NCBI RefSeq assembly: GCF_023205015.1
Contig: NZ_CP096258.1
Span: forward strand, 1,116,001 to 1,180,000
DNA: 64,000 nt
Direction of reading: 5' to 3'
Source: Providencia rettgeri
GTDB lineage: Bacteria > Pseudomonadota > Gammaproteobacteria > Enterobacterales > Enterobacteriaceae
The notes beneath the pieces are model-generated. The model had not been told where the DNA came from. It saw only the letters and a list, made by a program, of their open reading frames with translations, and did no database searches. This document shows, one piece after another, positions 1-8,876 of the stretch (positions are counted from its first letter, which is position 1; each line of letters opens with the position of its first letter). The position numbers and the translations under genes were made by a program.

Positions 1-19
1 TTTCGTTTTTACCTCTAAA

Positions 20-55
20 CAAAAAGCCCACTTTAATTTGAAGTGGGCTTTCATC
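20..55. terminator. Terminator hairpin downstream of hemW
   Basis: An 11-bp perfect inverted repeat (AAAGCCCACTT / AAGTGGGCTTT, arms 23-33 and 41-51) with a 7-base loop. A-rich and T-rich flanks allow it to act in either direction. It lies 47 bp past the hemW stop and probably ends the leftward operon. Confidence 0.8.
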
Positions 56-97
56 TAATTTACAAGCGAAATGATTTATAAATGAACGGAATAACCG

Positions 98-1237
98 CTA
101 TTCTTCACCTAAAAATAACTCTAATAGAGAATTGAGAAACAATTTTCCATGCTCTGTGATCTGCCATTCATCCGCCGTTTCTGTGATATAACCTTTAGCT
201 AAGGCTTCATCAATAGCCGCTCTAACTGTTGACTCTGGTAACCCAGTATATTGGGTAAACTCAGTTCGAGGCATGGCTTCAAGTAAACGAAAACGGTTCA
301 TGAAATATTCAAATGGCCTATCAGAGGCGTCAACATCATAAGATTGATGCATGTATCGGCCTTCCATATAACCTCGAGGATGCTTTGTTTTTACGGTTCG
401 TAAAATTTGCCCATCTTCAAAAGAAATTTTTCCATGAGCGCCACAACCAATACCTAAATAGTCACCAAAGCGCCAGTAGTTGAGGTTGTGTTGGCATTGG
501 TAACCGGGTTTAGCATAGGCAGATGTTTCATATTGCTGATAACCTGCCGCACTCAATAATTTATGGCCTTCGGTATAAATATCCCATAGCGTATCGTCAT
601 CGGGTAATACCGGAGGACGTGAGCCAAATTGGGTGTTTGGTTCAATGGTTAATTGGTACCAAGACAGGTGTGGAGGTGCAAGTTCAATGGCTTGGCGCAG
701 GTCAGATAAACCTTCAACTTGAGTTTGCGCAGGTAACCCGTGCATTAAATCGAGGTTAAAGCTTCTTAAATTAAGATTGGTGGCTAACTGAGCGGCGCGC
801 TTCGCTTCATCAGCGCCATGAATACGGCCTAAAGTGATTAACTTGTCATTACCGAAGCTTTGTACGCCAATAGAAATACGGTTGATCCCTGCTGCTTGGT
901 AACCAGCAAAACGGTCAGCCTCAACAGTACCGGGGTTGGCTTCCATGGTGACTTCCGCATGAGGGTCTAGAACAACTCGCTGACGTACGCCATCCATTAA
1001 GGCCTGCATTGACTCTGCACTTAATAAACTGGGCGTTCCACCCCCAATAAAAATGGTTTTTACCGAACGCCCAGCAACTAATTTTGCATCAATGTCTAAA
1101 TCGGCCAATAAGTGCGCCACATATTCTTGCTGAGGGATTTCCCCTTTAAGTGTGTGTGAGTTGAAGTCACAATAAGGGCACTTTTGCACACACCAAGGGA
1201 TATGGATATACAGGCTCAGCGGAGGTAATTTAAGCAT
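98..1237 (-). CDS. hemW: HemW, radical SAM heme chaperone
   Basis: A 379-aa radical SAM protein very close to E. coli HemW (YggW). The CxxxCxxC cluster motif is at C16, C20 and C23, after the LYIHIPWC start typical of the family. The GGGTPS SAM-binding motif follows near residue 67, and the HNLNYW signature that separates HemW from the coproporphyrinogen dehydrogenase HemN is present. HemW binds heme and is thought to deliver it to respiratory proteins; it is not the HemN enzyme. The ATG start overlaps the rdgB stop by 8 bases, so the two are probably translationally coupled. Last gene of the yggS-proC-yggT-rdgB-hemW run. Confidence 0.95.
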   Translation of the reverse strand: MLKLPPLSLYIHIPWCVQKCPYCDFNSHTLKGEIPQQEYVAHLLADLDIDAKLVAGRSVKTIFIGGGTPSLLSAESMQALMDGVRQRVVLDPHAEVTMEANPGTVEADRFAGYQAAGINRISIGVQSFGNDKLITLGRIHGADEAKRAAQLATNLNLRSFNLDLMHGLPAQTQVEGLSDLRQAIELAPPHLSWYQLTIEPNTQFGSRPPVLPDDDTLWDIYTEGHKLLSAAGYQQYETSAYAKPGYQCQHNLNYWRFGDYLGIGCGAHGKISFEDGQILRTVKTKHPRGYMEGRYMHQSYDVDASDRPFEYFMNRFRLLEAMPRTEFTQYTGLPESTVRAAIDEALAKGYITETADEWQITEHGKLFLNSLLELFLGEE

Positions 1238-1823
1238 TCTTTAGCACATCCAACATCATTGTGAGTGCTCTTCCACGATGTGAAACGGCTTGTTTTTCTG
1301 CTTTAGTTAACTCTGCTGAGGTGCAACCTAATTCAGGAACATAAAATATTGGGTCATAACCGAAGCCACCTTGGCCTTTGCGTTCATGAGTTATAACACC
1401 GTGCCAGCGACCATGAAAAACCAACGGCGTTGGGTCTTCTGCATGGCGTAAATAGACTAATACACAGTTGAATTGAGCCTGACGTTGGTCATCAGGCACA
1501 TTTTTCATTGCTTCTAATAGCTTAACTAGGTTTTGCTCGTCTGTTGCTTCTTCACCTGCGTAGCGGGCAGAGTAAATTCCCGGCGCGCCACCGAGGGCAT
1601 CAACGGAAATTCCTGAATCATCAGCAATTGCGGGTAACCCGGTTTGCGCTGCTGCATGGCGCGCTTTTAGGATCGCATTCTCAATAAAGGTTAAGCCCGT
1701 TTCTTCTGCGGACTTAACACCTAATGAGGTTTGAGCGACGATATCCATCCCAAAATCACGTAGTAGGTCAGCTAACTCATTCACTTTTCCCGGGTTACCG
1801 GTGGCTAAAACAACTTTTTGCAT
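1230..1823 (-). CDS. rdgB: RdgB, XTP/dITP pyrophosphatase
   Basis: A 197-aa member of the Ham1/RdgB family, which hydrolyses dITP, XTP and ITP to monophosphates and keeps deaminated purines out of DNA and RNA. The N-terminal motif ATGNPGK (residues 7-13) binds the nucleotide triphosphate, and ADDSG (near residues 67-71) and GFGYDP are the other conserved blocks. Length matches E. coli. It starts 16 bp after yggT; the small yggU gene that sits here in E. coli is missing. Confidence 0.95.
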   Translation of the reverse strand: MQKVVLATGNPGKVNELADLLRDFGMDIVAQTSLGVKSAEETGLTFIENAILKARHAAAQTGLPAIADDSGISVDALGGAPGIYSARYAGEEATDEQNLVKLLEAMKNVPDDQRQAQFNCVLVYLRHAEDPTPLVFHGRWHGVITHERKGQGGFGYDPIFYVPELGCTSAELTKAEKQAVSHRGRALTMMLDVLKNA

Positions 1824-1839
1824 TATTTAAAACTCGTTT

Positions 1840-2424
1840 TTACATAATACCAATGGAATACATCATTGCAGTTAATGATGGGTCAATCATCAGTGAAATA
1901 TCAACACGCAAATAATTCAGAGCGATTAAAATAAACATGACAATCATTGCGGAGAAATCTAACCCGCCCATCGCAGGGATGATTCGGCGAATTGGTGCCA
2001 TTAAAGGTTCTGTTAATTGGTACAATAAATAATCTACAGGGTTACGGCCTTGGCTAACCCAGCTTAAAATCGCACGGATTAAAATCATCCAAAAAATCAA
2101 TTTACCAGTATAGGTTAATAATAAAATCAGCCCCATAGGCAGAATGCTTACACCTAAAATTGGGAGTAAGTTAGTCGCCCACATACCAAAGATAATGGCT
2201 GCAATCGCTAAAATAAACGCAACAACGACAGATGCGGTATCTATCGCACCAAAAGAAGGAATGACTCGGCGCAATGGTGCGACAATAGGTTGTGTTGCTT
2301 TAACGACAAATTTAGAAAAAGGGTTATAGAAATCTGCACGTACCCACTGCATCCATACGCGCAGTAGTAATACAAAAATGTACAGTTGGATCAGGGTCGT
2401 AACGACGAATACTAAGGTCTGCAT
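1840..2424 (-). CDS. yggT: YggT family integral membrane protein
   Basis: A 194-aa membrane protein made of two similar halves. Each half carries hydrophobic helices followed by a P-[IL]-x-[AR]-P-[IL]-R-R-[IV]-I-P motif (TQPIVAPLRRVIP and TEPLMAPIRRIIP). This repeat defines the YggT/YlmG family, linked in other organisms to membrane or division-associated processes and osmotic tolerance; the biochemical role is not settled. It sits between proC and rdgB with gaps of about 20 bp. Confidence 0.9.
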   Translation of the reverse strand: MQTLVFVVTTLIQLYIFVLLLRVWMQWVRADFYNPFSKFVVKATQPIVAPLRRVIPSFGAIDTASVVVAFILAIAAIIFGMWATNLLPILGVSILPMGLILLLTYTGKLIFWMILIRAILSWVSQGRNPVDYLLYQLTEPLMAPIRRIIPAMGGLDFSAMIVMFILIALNYLRVDISLMIDPSLTAMMYSIGIM

Positions 2425-2443
2425 GGTGAGTTCCGCGATTAAT

Positions 2444-3265
2444 TTAAAAAAGTTTTTCCATTTCTTCAGCTCTATTTATTGCGCTTTGCATTGCATCGGC
2501 AACAATCTGCGGAAGATTTCCATTATAAAATTGCTCTAAAGCCATCGCGGTGGTACCGCCTTTAGAGGTGACTTGTTCACGTAGAGTCGAAAAAGCCGTA
2601 TCGTTTTGCGACTTAGCAAGCTCTACAGCCCCTTCAATCGCCTGAAGAACAAGGTCTCTAGCTTGCTGTTTATCATAACCGAGTTGTTCCGCTTTTTGTT
2701 GCATCGATTCCATAAATAGAAAGAAATAAGCCGGAGAGCTACCAGTAATGGCAATAATGTTATTGATTTCTTGCTCTTGTTGGCACCAAATCGTGGAGCC
2801 GACACTCTGCATCAGTTCTTGTGCAAATTGTTTGTCTTGCTCTGAAACTTTCCCTTGAGCAAATAGCCCACTAACGCCTTTCCCTACCAATGATGGTGTG
2901 TTTGGCATGATGCGTACTAAATTCAGCGAATGAGCGAAATAGTCGTTATAACGTTCAGCTGGGATCCCAGCCGCAATGGTGAGGATTAATTTTTGCTCAA
3001 AATCAGCCGCATTTTGTAGTGGTTCACATACTTCTTTCATCATTTGCGGCTTAACAGCAAGGACAATCACATCTGCAGCTTTAACAGCGGCTAAGTTATC
3101 ATCACTGCTGATAATGCCATATTGTTCAGCCAGTTTTTCTCGACGTACAGGCGTAGGAGAACACACCGTGATCATCGATGCAGGGTAACCATGGTTAACC
3201 TGCCCAGCAATGATGGCGTGAGCCATATTTCCGGCGCCGATGAAGGCAATTTTACGATGTTGCAT
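2444..3265 (-). CDS. proC: ProC, pyrroline-5-carboxylate reductase
   Basis: A 273-aa enzyme for the last step of proline synthesis (P5C + NADPH to proline). The N-terminal Rossmann motif IGAGNMA is at about residues 9-15. The C-terminal dimerisation domain contains the family signature TSKGGTTAMAL. A strong ribosome site (AGGAG) precedes the ATG. In E. coli proC stands alone elsewhere on the chromosome; here it lies inside the yggS-yggT cluster, as in Vibrio and Pseudomonas. ProB and ProA are encoded about 31 kb away in the same window. Confidence 0.95.
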   Translation of the reverse strand: MQHRKIAFIGAGNMAHAIIAGQVNHGYPASMITVCSPTPVRREKLAEQYGIISSDDNLAAVKAADVIVLAVKPQMMKEVCEPLQNAADFEQKLILTIAAGIPAERYNDYFAHSLNLVRIMPNTPSLVGKGVSGLFAQGKVSEQDKQFAQELMQSVGSTIWCQQEQEINNIIAITGSSPAYFFLFMESMQQKAEQLGYDKQQARDLVLQAIEGAVELAKSQNDTAFSTLREQVTSKGGTTAMALEQFYNGNLPQIVADAMQSAINRAEEMEKLF

Positions 3266-3278
3266 TCTGTTCTCCTAT

Positions 3279-3971
3279 TTATGGGTGATATTGGCGCGCG
3301 CCAAAAATAGCGGTTCCTATGCGAACAAGTGTTGAACCGCAATGGATTGCTGCGCGCATGTCGTCAGTCATCCCCATTGAAAGCGTGTCAACTGTGGGAT
3401 AAGTAATTTGTAATTGCTTAAATGCCTCATTCATTTGATGAAACACAGCACATTGGCGCTCATAATCCGTTTCAGGTGCAGGAATTGTCATTAGCCCACG
3501 TAACACAAGGTTGGGCATAGTCGCGACTTGTGCAGCGAGCTCTGCCACTTCTTCTCGCGTTATACCCGATTTACTGTTTTCATCGCTGATATTAATTTGG
3601 ATTAGCACATTGAGAGGGGCTTTTTCACTGGGACGCTGGTCATTTAAGCGCTGGGCAATTTTCGCTCTGTCTAAGGTATGGAACCAGTCAAAATGTTCAG
3701 CGACAAGGCGGCTTTTATTTGACTGTAACGGGCCAATAAAATGCCAAATAAGGTCATTTCTGTTCGAAAAATATTGAATTTTTTCAACACCTTCTTGAAC
3801 ATAATTTTCACCAAATTGGCGCTGACCTGCCTCAATGGCTTCTAAAATAGCCTCACAAGGTTTTGTTTTACTTACCGCAAGTAGCGTAATGTCTTGTTGT
3901 GAGCGCTGACACTCTGCGGCAGCATGCTCAATACGCGCGGTGACATCAGAGATATTATTTTGAATGGTCAT
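3279..3971 (-). CDS. yggS: YggS, PLP homeostasis protein
   Basis: A 230-aa PLP-binding protein of the YggS/PROSC family, a single TIM-barrel with no known catalysis that buffers pyridoxal phosphate and affects amino-acid pools. The PLP lysine is K35 in LLAVSKTKP, and the family blocks FGENYVQE, WHFIGPLQSNK and LSMGMTDD are intact. I chose the ATG at 3971, since the upstream in-frame TTG at 3983 has no ribosome site and the resulting length fits the family. First gene of the leftward operon, 13 bp ahead of proC. Confidence 0.93.
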   Translation of the reverse strand: MTIQNNISDVTARIEHAAAECQRSQQDITLLAVSKTKPCEAILEAIEAGQRQFGENYVQEGVEKIQYFSNRNDLIWHFIGPLQSNKSRLVAEHFDWFHTLDRAKIAQRLNDQRPSEKAPLNVLIQINISDENSKSGITREEVAELAAQVATMPNLVLRGLMTIPAPETDYERQCAVFHQMNEAFKQLQITYPTVDTLSMGMTDDMRAAIHCGSTLVRIGTAIFGARQYHP

Positions 3972-4117
3972 TGTTTTATTCAATATAGTTTATTCAATAC
4001 TATTTTATTCATGTCATACATGAACAGCGACTGTTGACCATAGTGTAAAGCAAATTACATCAGAGCGGCACCTTTGCATGAGATTAAGACGAAAAATAAC
4101 CTCATATTCGTGTAAAT

Positions 4118-4537
4118 TTAAAGATGTTGCTCAAACCAGCTTTCAAGGATCACTACGGCAGAGGCTGAATCCACTTTGCCCTTACTGAGTGCGCGATAAC
4201 CACCTTGTTCAAAAAGACCTGCTTTTGCTTCAACAGTGGAAAGACGTTCATCATGTAATTCGACTTTAACACCAAAACGGCCATGAATGCGATTTGCAAA
4301 ATTACGGGCTTGGCTTGTAACGAGTTGCTCGGTACCATCCATATTAAGGGGAAGTCCAACAATAACCAACTGAGGTTGCCATTCTTTAAGTAACTTTTCG
4401 ATTTGTTGCCAATCAGGGCGGCCGTCACTCGCTTTTAGTGAGGTTAATGGTCGTGCAGTACCTGTAATTTCTTGTCCAACCGCTACACCGATGCTTTTGG
4501 TTCCAAAATCAAAGGCTAACAAAGTTCTTCCAGACAT
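4118..4537 (-). CDS. ruvX: RuvX (YqgF), Holliday-junction-resolvase-fold RNase
   Basis: A 139-aa RNase H-fold protein. The first strand carries the catalytic Asp motif AFDFGTKSIGVAVG, and ELHDERLST and DSASAVVILESW supply the other conserved acidic residues. In E. coli YqgF acts in 16S rRNA 5'-end maturation; a resolvase role was proposed from the fold. Its ATG overlaps the yqgE stop by one base (TAATG), so it is probably translated by termination-reinitiation. Confidence 0.93.
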   Translation of the reverse strand: MSGRTLLAFDFGTKSIGVAVGQEITGTARPLTSLKASDGRPDWQQIEKLLKEWQPQLVIVGLPLNMDGTEQLVTSQARNFANRIHGRFGVKVELHDERLSTVEAKAGLFEQGGYRALSKGKVDSASAVVILESWFEQHL

Positions 4538-5100
4538 TAAGCATGCCCCGCTTGCATTGAAATGGTATAAATATCAACACCAATTAATTTAGCCGCAGCG
4601 CTCCAGCGCTCATGAATGGGGGTGTTAAAAATAAGCTGAGGAGAAGCTTCGACAGTTAGCCAGCTATTTTCCATAATTTCCCGTTCAAGTTGGCCAGGTT
4701 CCCAGCTTGCATAACCTAGCGCAACTAATGAGTTTGCAGGTGAGTGCTCACTTCCTAACGTTTCTAAAATGTCTTTTGACGTTGTCACCATCACTTCATC
4801 ATTTAAATGCAGGCTAGATAAAAAACCCTTAATCGGTGTGTGTAAGATAAACCCATGCTCTTCTGCAACTGGGCCACCTGCGATGACTGGCTTTTTTAAA
4901 TTACGATCATCAACTTTATCTGAAATTGTGATTTCGAGTTTTTTGAGCATCGTATCGACGGAAAAGTCATCAATAGGTTTGTTAATCACAATCCCCATCG
5001 CCCCTTTTTCGTTGTGCTCACACACATAAACGACCGATTGTTCAAAATAAGGGTCTGTTAAGGATGGCATGGCGATAAGAAAATGGTTTTGCAGATTCAA
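4537..5100 (-). CDS. yqgE: YqgE, UPF0301/DUF179 protein
   Basis: A 187-aa protein of the UPF0301 family, whose function is unknown, although the yqgE-ruvX pair is widely conserved. Typical family blocks are visible: HFLIAMPSL near the N-terminus, GAMGIVINKP, GGPV and LGYASWEPGQLE. The start is a TTG at 5100 with GGAG six bases upstream; the encoded N-terminus MNLQNHFLIAMP matches E. coli. The 136-bp gap to gshB suggests its own promoter. Confidence 0.9.
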   Translation of the reverse strand: MNLQNHFLIAMPSLTDPYFEQSVVYVCEHNEKGAMGIVINKPIDDFSVDTMLKKLEITISDKVDDRNLKKPVIAGGPVAEEHGFILHTPIKGFLSSLHLNDEVMVTTSKDILETLGSEHSPANSLVALGYASWEPGQLEREIMENSWLTVEASPQLIFNTPIHERWSAAAKLIGVDIYTISMQAGHA

Positions 5101-5236
5101 ACTTAGACTCCAGCAAATTTAATCATAATTAATAGAATACAATAAAAGGTTAGATTATAGGTGGTAGAGCAAACTGATGACGTTTACCGTCTAAAAACAG
5201 TAAAAATCATCAGTAAAGATAAACCACCGCTATAAA

Positions 5237-6184
5237 TTATTTATTGAGACGGCGTTCAATGGCATCCATTAACATACCGGTAATGGAGATATCAAATGCA
5301 GCTTCAATTTCCCGTGCACATGTTGGGCTAGTCACGTTAATTTCGGTTAAACGGTCACCAATGATATCGAGGCCAACAAAGATTAAGCCTTTTTCTTTTA
5401 ATGTTGGTGCAACGGCTCGTGCAATGGCCCAATCACTTTCACTTAAAGGACGCGCTTCCCCGCGCCCACCTGCAGCAAGGTTACCTCGGGTTTCGCCTTG
5501 AGCTGGAATTCGCGCTAAGCAATAAGGAACAGGTTCACCATCAACAACTAAGACACGCTTATCACCATCTTTAATTGCCGGCAGAAAGTTTTGTGCCATG
5601 CAGTAGCGAGAGCTATGTTCTGTTAGCGTTTCAATAATCACACCCACATTTGGGTCATCTTGCTTGAGGCGGAAAATCGAAGCGCCACCCATGCCATCTA
5701 GTGGTTTAAAAATGACATCGCCATGTTTTTGGTGGAATTCTCTCAACTTTTGTGGGTTGCGAGTGACTAATGTGTCCGGTGTTAGCTCAGCAAACCAAGC
5801 AGTGAAGAGTTTCTCATTGCAGTCACGTAGGCTTTGTGGTTTATTCACAATTAAGGTGCCAGCTTGCTCCGCTCTTTCTAGAATATAAGTCGCATAGATA
5901 AACTCAGTATCAAAAGGCGGGTCTTTACGCATTAAAATGGCATCAAGAGAACTTAGCGCAATATCTTGCTCTCCTTGAAACTCATACCATTTTTCTGGGT
6001 TTTCTTCGACCGTCACGATTTTGGTTTGTGCGCGAGCTTCACCTTGGTGTAAATACAGGTCATTCATTTCCATATAATGGATTTCATAACCACGACGCTG
6101 AGCTTCCAACATCATTGCAAAACTGGTGTCTTTCTTGATTTTGATGGATGAAATAGGATCCATCACTATACCGAGCTTGATCAT
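5237..6184 (-). CDS. gshB: GshB, glutathione synthetase
   Basis: A 315-aa ATP-grasp enzyme joining gamma-glutamylcysteine to glycine. An N-terminal prokaryotic GSH-synthetase domain starts MIKLGIVMDPI. The central ATP-grasp holds KPLDGMGGASIF (glycine-rich loop) and the metal-binding end has INVTSPTCAREIE. AGGAG precedes the ATG. It is 9 bp downstream of rsmE, so the two are cotranscribed. The partner enzyme GshA is encoded at 47667. Confidence 0.96.
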   Translation of the reverse strand: MIKLGIVMDPISSIKIKKDTSFAMMLEAQRRGYEIHYMEMNDLYLHQGEARAQTKIVTVEENPEKWYEFQGEQDIALSSLDAILMRKDPPFDTEFIYATYILERAEQAGTLIVNKPQSLRDCNEKLFTAWFAELTPDTLVTRNPQKLREFHQKHGDVIFKPLDGMGGASIFRLKQDDPNVGVIIETLTEHSSRYCMAQNFLPAIKDGDKRVLVVDGEPVPYCLARIPAQGETRGNLAAGGRGEARPLSESDWAIARAVAPTLKEKGLIFVGLDIIGDRLTEINVTSPTCAREIEAAFDISITGMLMDAIERRLNK

Positions 6185-6193
6185 TTTTTCTCC

Positions 6194-6925
6194 TTACCCC
6201 AGATCACCTAAGCGCACTTGCAGTGCTGTGATAGCGGTTAGCGCAGTCGTTTCTGTTCGTAATACTCGAGGCCCTAACAGTATATCGGTAAATTGATAAT
6301 TTGCTGTCATGGCAATTTCGTCTGCTGACAAGCCACCTTCAGGGCCAATCAACAATCGTACTTTCTTCAGTTCAGTGGGTAACGTATTAATACTTTCTGT
6401 TGCCCTTGGGTGCAAATTGACTTTAAACGCGCCGTCATTTTCCGCGCACCAGGCTTCAAGGGGTTGCACTGGGCGAATTTCTGGAATTCGGTTGCGGCCG
6501 CATTGTTCACAGGCTGCAATTGCAATTTTTTGCCACTGCAGTAATTTTTTTTCGAGCCGTTCACCGTCTAAGCGAACACCACAACGTTCTGATAATAAAG
6601 GTGTTATTGTATTAACCCCGAGTTCAACAGATTTTTGGATGGTAAATTCCATTTTTTCCCCACGAGACATGACCTGCCCAAGGTGTAAATCGAGTGGGGA
6701 TTCTCTATCGTCAATTTGGCTATTTTCAATATGCACGAATACATTTTTTTTAGTAGCTTCAGTAATTTCAGCGCTAAAGATCTGATTGCTGCCATCAAAA
6801 AGTTCGAGTTTTTGGCCCGCTGTCATGCGTAGTACCCGACCTACATGGTTTGCAGCATCATCACCAAGAGAAATCGTTGTCTTTATTTGAAGAGGCTCAG
6901 GGTGATAAATGCGTGGAACGCGCAT
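6194..6925 (-). CDS. rsmE: RsmE, 16S rRNA m3U1498 methyltransferase
   Basis: A 243-aa SPOUT-class methyltransferase with an N-terminal PUA-like domain (MRVPRIYHPEPL) and a C-terminal trefoil knot that binds SAM, marked by LLIGPEGGLSADE and LGPRVLRTETTAL. It methylates N3 of U1498 in helix 44 of the 30S subunit. Start ATG with AAGGAAA upstream. First gene of the rsmE-gshB pair. Confidence 0.95.
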   Translation of the reverse strand: MRVPRIYHPEPLQIKTTISLGDDAANHVGRVLRMTAGQKLELFDGSNQIFSAEITEATKKNVFVHIENSQIDDRESPLDLHLGQVMSRGEKMEFTIQKSVELGVNTITPLLSERCGVRLDGERLEKKLLQWQKIAIAACEQCGRNRIPEIRPVQPLEAWCAENDGAFKVNLHPRATESINTLPTELKKVRLLIGPEGGLSADEIAMTANYQFTDILLGPRVLRTETTALTAITALQVRLGDLG

Positions 6926-7205
6926 AGTTTTTCCTTAGTACAGACTGGGTTAATAAATAATATAGCTTTGATGAATATGGGGGTTGAATTGTTAAACTCA
7001 AGCACTGCTACCTAGTTTATAACGAAATACTGGCCTTTTATAGTATGTCTGTGCCATAAGGGACATCATTAAACAGTAATGAAAGTGAACTAAGTGATAA
7101 TAATATTCGAATAAACCGACTTTAATCTACGGAATTAAAGTGTTTGGACTAGATGAAATTCACAGTATATTTATTTTTATCTCCATAAAGGAATAAGGAG
7201 TTAAT

Positions 7206-8015
7206 ATGAAGGAACTAATCTGTGTTTTAATATCATCGGTTATATCTATTATTGCACCATCAGAGCAACTCACCCCATCGTGTCAAAATGAATCTGGTAT
7301 CTATTTCATTGATTTTGTTTATATTTTCTTTTGTTTTTTTATGTTGTTAATATCGATTTTCTTAACTAAAAAACTGCTCATCTATTTGCCGGTTGTTTGT
7401 TTTGATAAATCGGCAATCATTATGAAAAACACTATTTTGTTTCTAATATATAGTGCGTTAATTTCTATAATATATTTGGTATCTAATGATTTTAGAATGA
7501 TTTTATTTTTAATTTTATATATTAATTTAATAATTCCATTATTTATCATTGATAATAAAATAGGTTATCTTCCTGATATCCTGACATACCCATTATTATG
7601 GTTGGGGCTGTTATATCAAATCCATTTGCCGAATGGGAATGTCGTTTCCGCTATTTATGCGGTGTTACTCGGTTACTTAGTGATGCTAATGGTGGTGACA
7701 TTGGTTGAGAAAAAAACGCATCAACCACAAATGGGAAGAGGGGATTTTAAACTCGTTGCAGCTTGTTCGGCCTGGCTTGGGGTTTGGCAATTACCTTACT
7801 TTCTGGGGGTTGCCGCAGGGGTGGGGCTATTACAATACTGGGTAACCTATGGGTTATTGCCTAAAATATACACAAAGAAGCAACAGACAAACCTAGCTGA
7901 TTTTGAGGGAGCATCTTTGGTACAAATAGCTAAAGAAACGAAGACAATCCCATTTGGGCCTGCGTTAATTATTAGTGCTAGCGTATGGTTGTATTTATCA
8001 ATAAGGGAATACTGA
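7206..8015 (+). CDS. Prepilin peptidase (A24 family) with an atypical N-terminal half
   Basis: A 269-aa polytopic membrane protein. The C-terminal half is a clear A24 aspartyl prepilin peptidase: catalytic Asp motifs YLPDILT (D124) and MGRGDFK (D180), with IPFGPALI near the end. These enzymes cut type IV pilin or type II secretion leader peptides at the inner membrane. Residues 1-110 have no similarity I recognise to the usual N-terminal domain: the conserved CxxC pairs are absent and no methyltransferase-domain motif is seen. This half (7206-7565) is also far more AT-rich than the rest. No pilin or secretion genes are adjacent. RBS AAGGAG precedes the ATG. Confidence 0.8.
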   Translation: MKELICVLISSVISIIAPSEQLTPSCQNESGIYFIDFVYIFFCFFMLLISIFLTKKLLIYLPVVCFDKSAIIMKNTILFLIYSALISIIYLVSNDFRMILFLILYINLIIPLFIIDNKIGYLPDILTYPLLWLGLLYQIHLPNGNVVSAIYAVLLGYLVMLMVVTLVEKKTHQPQMGRGDFKLVAACSAWLGVWQLPYFLGVAAGVGLLQYWVTYGLLPKIYTKKQQTNLADFEGASLVQIAKETKTIPFGPALIISASVWLYLSIREY

Positions 8016-8056
8016 ATAAAAAAACAACCATACGTGCATACAGGAAAGGGAATTTA

Positions 8057-8701
8057 TTAAGATGCTGCAGTGACTAAAGAATCTAAAAACTGCTGCCACT
8101 TACTCGGTTCACCAAGGTAATTTTGTAATGGAACGCGTAACCATTTATCTTGCTGTTGTATCAACAGCGTTGGGAAACCGGAAGCCCCTGACTGTGCTAA
8201 CAGCGCCTTACTGCTTCCGATGTGGGCTGGAGTTTCATGCTGTTCACATTCGCTGTAGTCGGACACATACTGGGTGACATCAAGGCCAATCTCTTTTGCG
8301 AGGTCGAGAAGCACGTCGGCATCTTTAATATGGCGCCCTGAAACATAGTGCGCTTTTTGGATGGCTTTAAGCATCTCAAAGCCTTTGCCTTGCTTGGTTG
8401 CCGCTAATATCGCGGTTTGTGGTGGCGTTGAATCCATGACCAAATTAGGTTCGTGTAGCATTTTTATGTAGCCATCGCCAAACTCTTGCCCAGTCATTGA
8501 TGCAATTCGTTTATCGGATTGCAGGATATATTGGCGAAACTCATCATCTAAGTGTAAGCGTGCATTACCTGCTAACATGCCGCCACCGTGCATTTCAATG
8601 TTGATATTTGGGTGTTGGTTAGCAATTTCAACTAAAGGTGCGGCAGCGTAACACCAGCCGCAATAAGGGTCATAAATATAGTGTAGGGTGATGTTGCTCA
8701 T
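8057..8701 (-). CDS. DsbA-family thiol-disulfide oxidoreductase (cytoplasmic)
   Basis: A 214-aa thioredoxin-fold protein with an inserted helical domain, as in the DsbA/FrnE group. The active site CGWC is at C14-C17 (YDPYCGWCYAAAPL), and the cis-proline loop is SGASGFPTLL. There is no signal peptide, so it should act in the cytoplasm, unlike DsbA itself. Substrate unknown. It stands alone with about 175 bp to the next gene. Confident at family level, not at function. Confidence 0.82.
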   Translation of the reverse strand: MSNITLHYIYDPYCGWCYAAAPLVEIANQHPNINIEMHGGGMLAGNARLHLDDEFRQYILQSDKRIASMTGQEFGDGYIKMLHEPNLVMDSTPPQTAILAATKQGKGFEMLKAIQKAHYVSGRHIKDADVLLDLAKEIGLDVTQYVSDYSECEQHETPAHIGSSKALLAQSGASGFPTLLIQQQDKWLRVPLQNYLGEPSKWQQFLDSLVTAAS

Positions 8702-8876
8702 AATCGTTCTCTTGGTTTGCTATTTTTAAGTAATTTGAATTAAGTTGTATCATTATCATCAAAAGATTAATACCACTATCATTCCATTAAATCAGCCAAA
8801 TTGTTTTGGGTAAGTCATTCAGTGAGTAGATGCGGGATATACTCACTGAATGGCTGGAATAGTGAATATTACTTGG

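Noticed and set aside
523..759. Plus-strand frame inside hemW
   Set aside because: Shadow of the hemW coding strand; HemW is strongly supported by its motifs.
7051..7062. 12-mer GTGCCATAAGGG shared with 46716-46727
   Set aside because: Flanks are unrelated and there are only two occurrences; chance or a minor motif, not enough to call a repeat.
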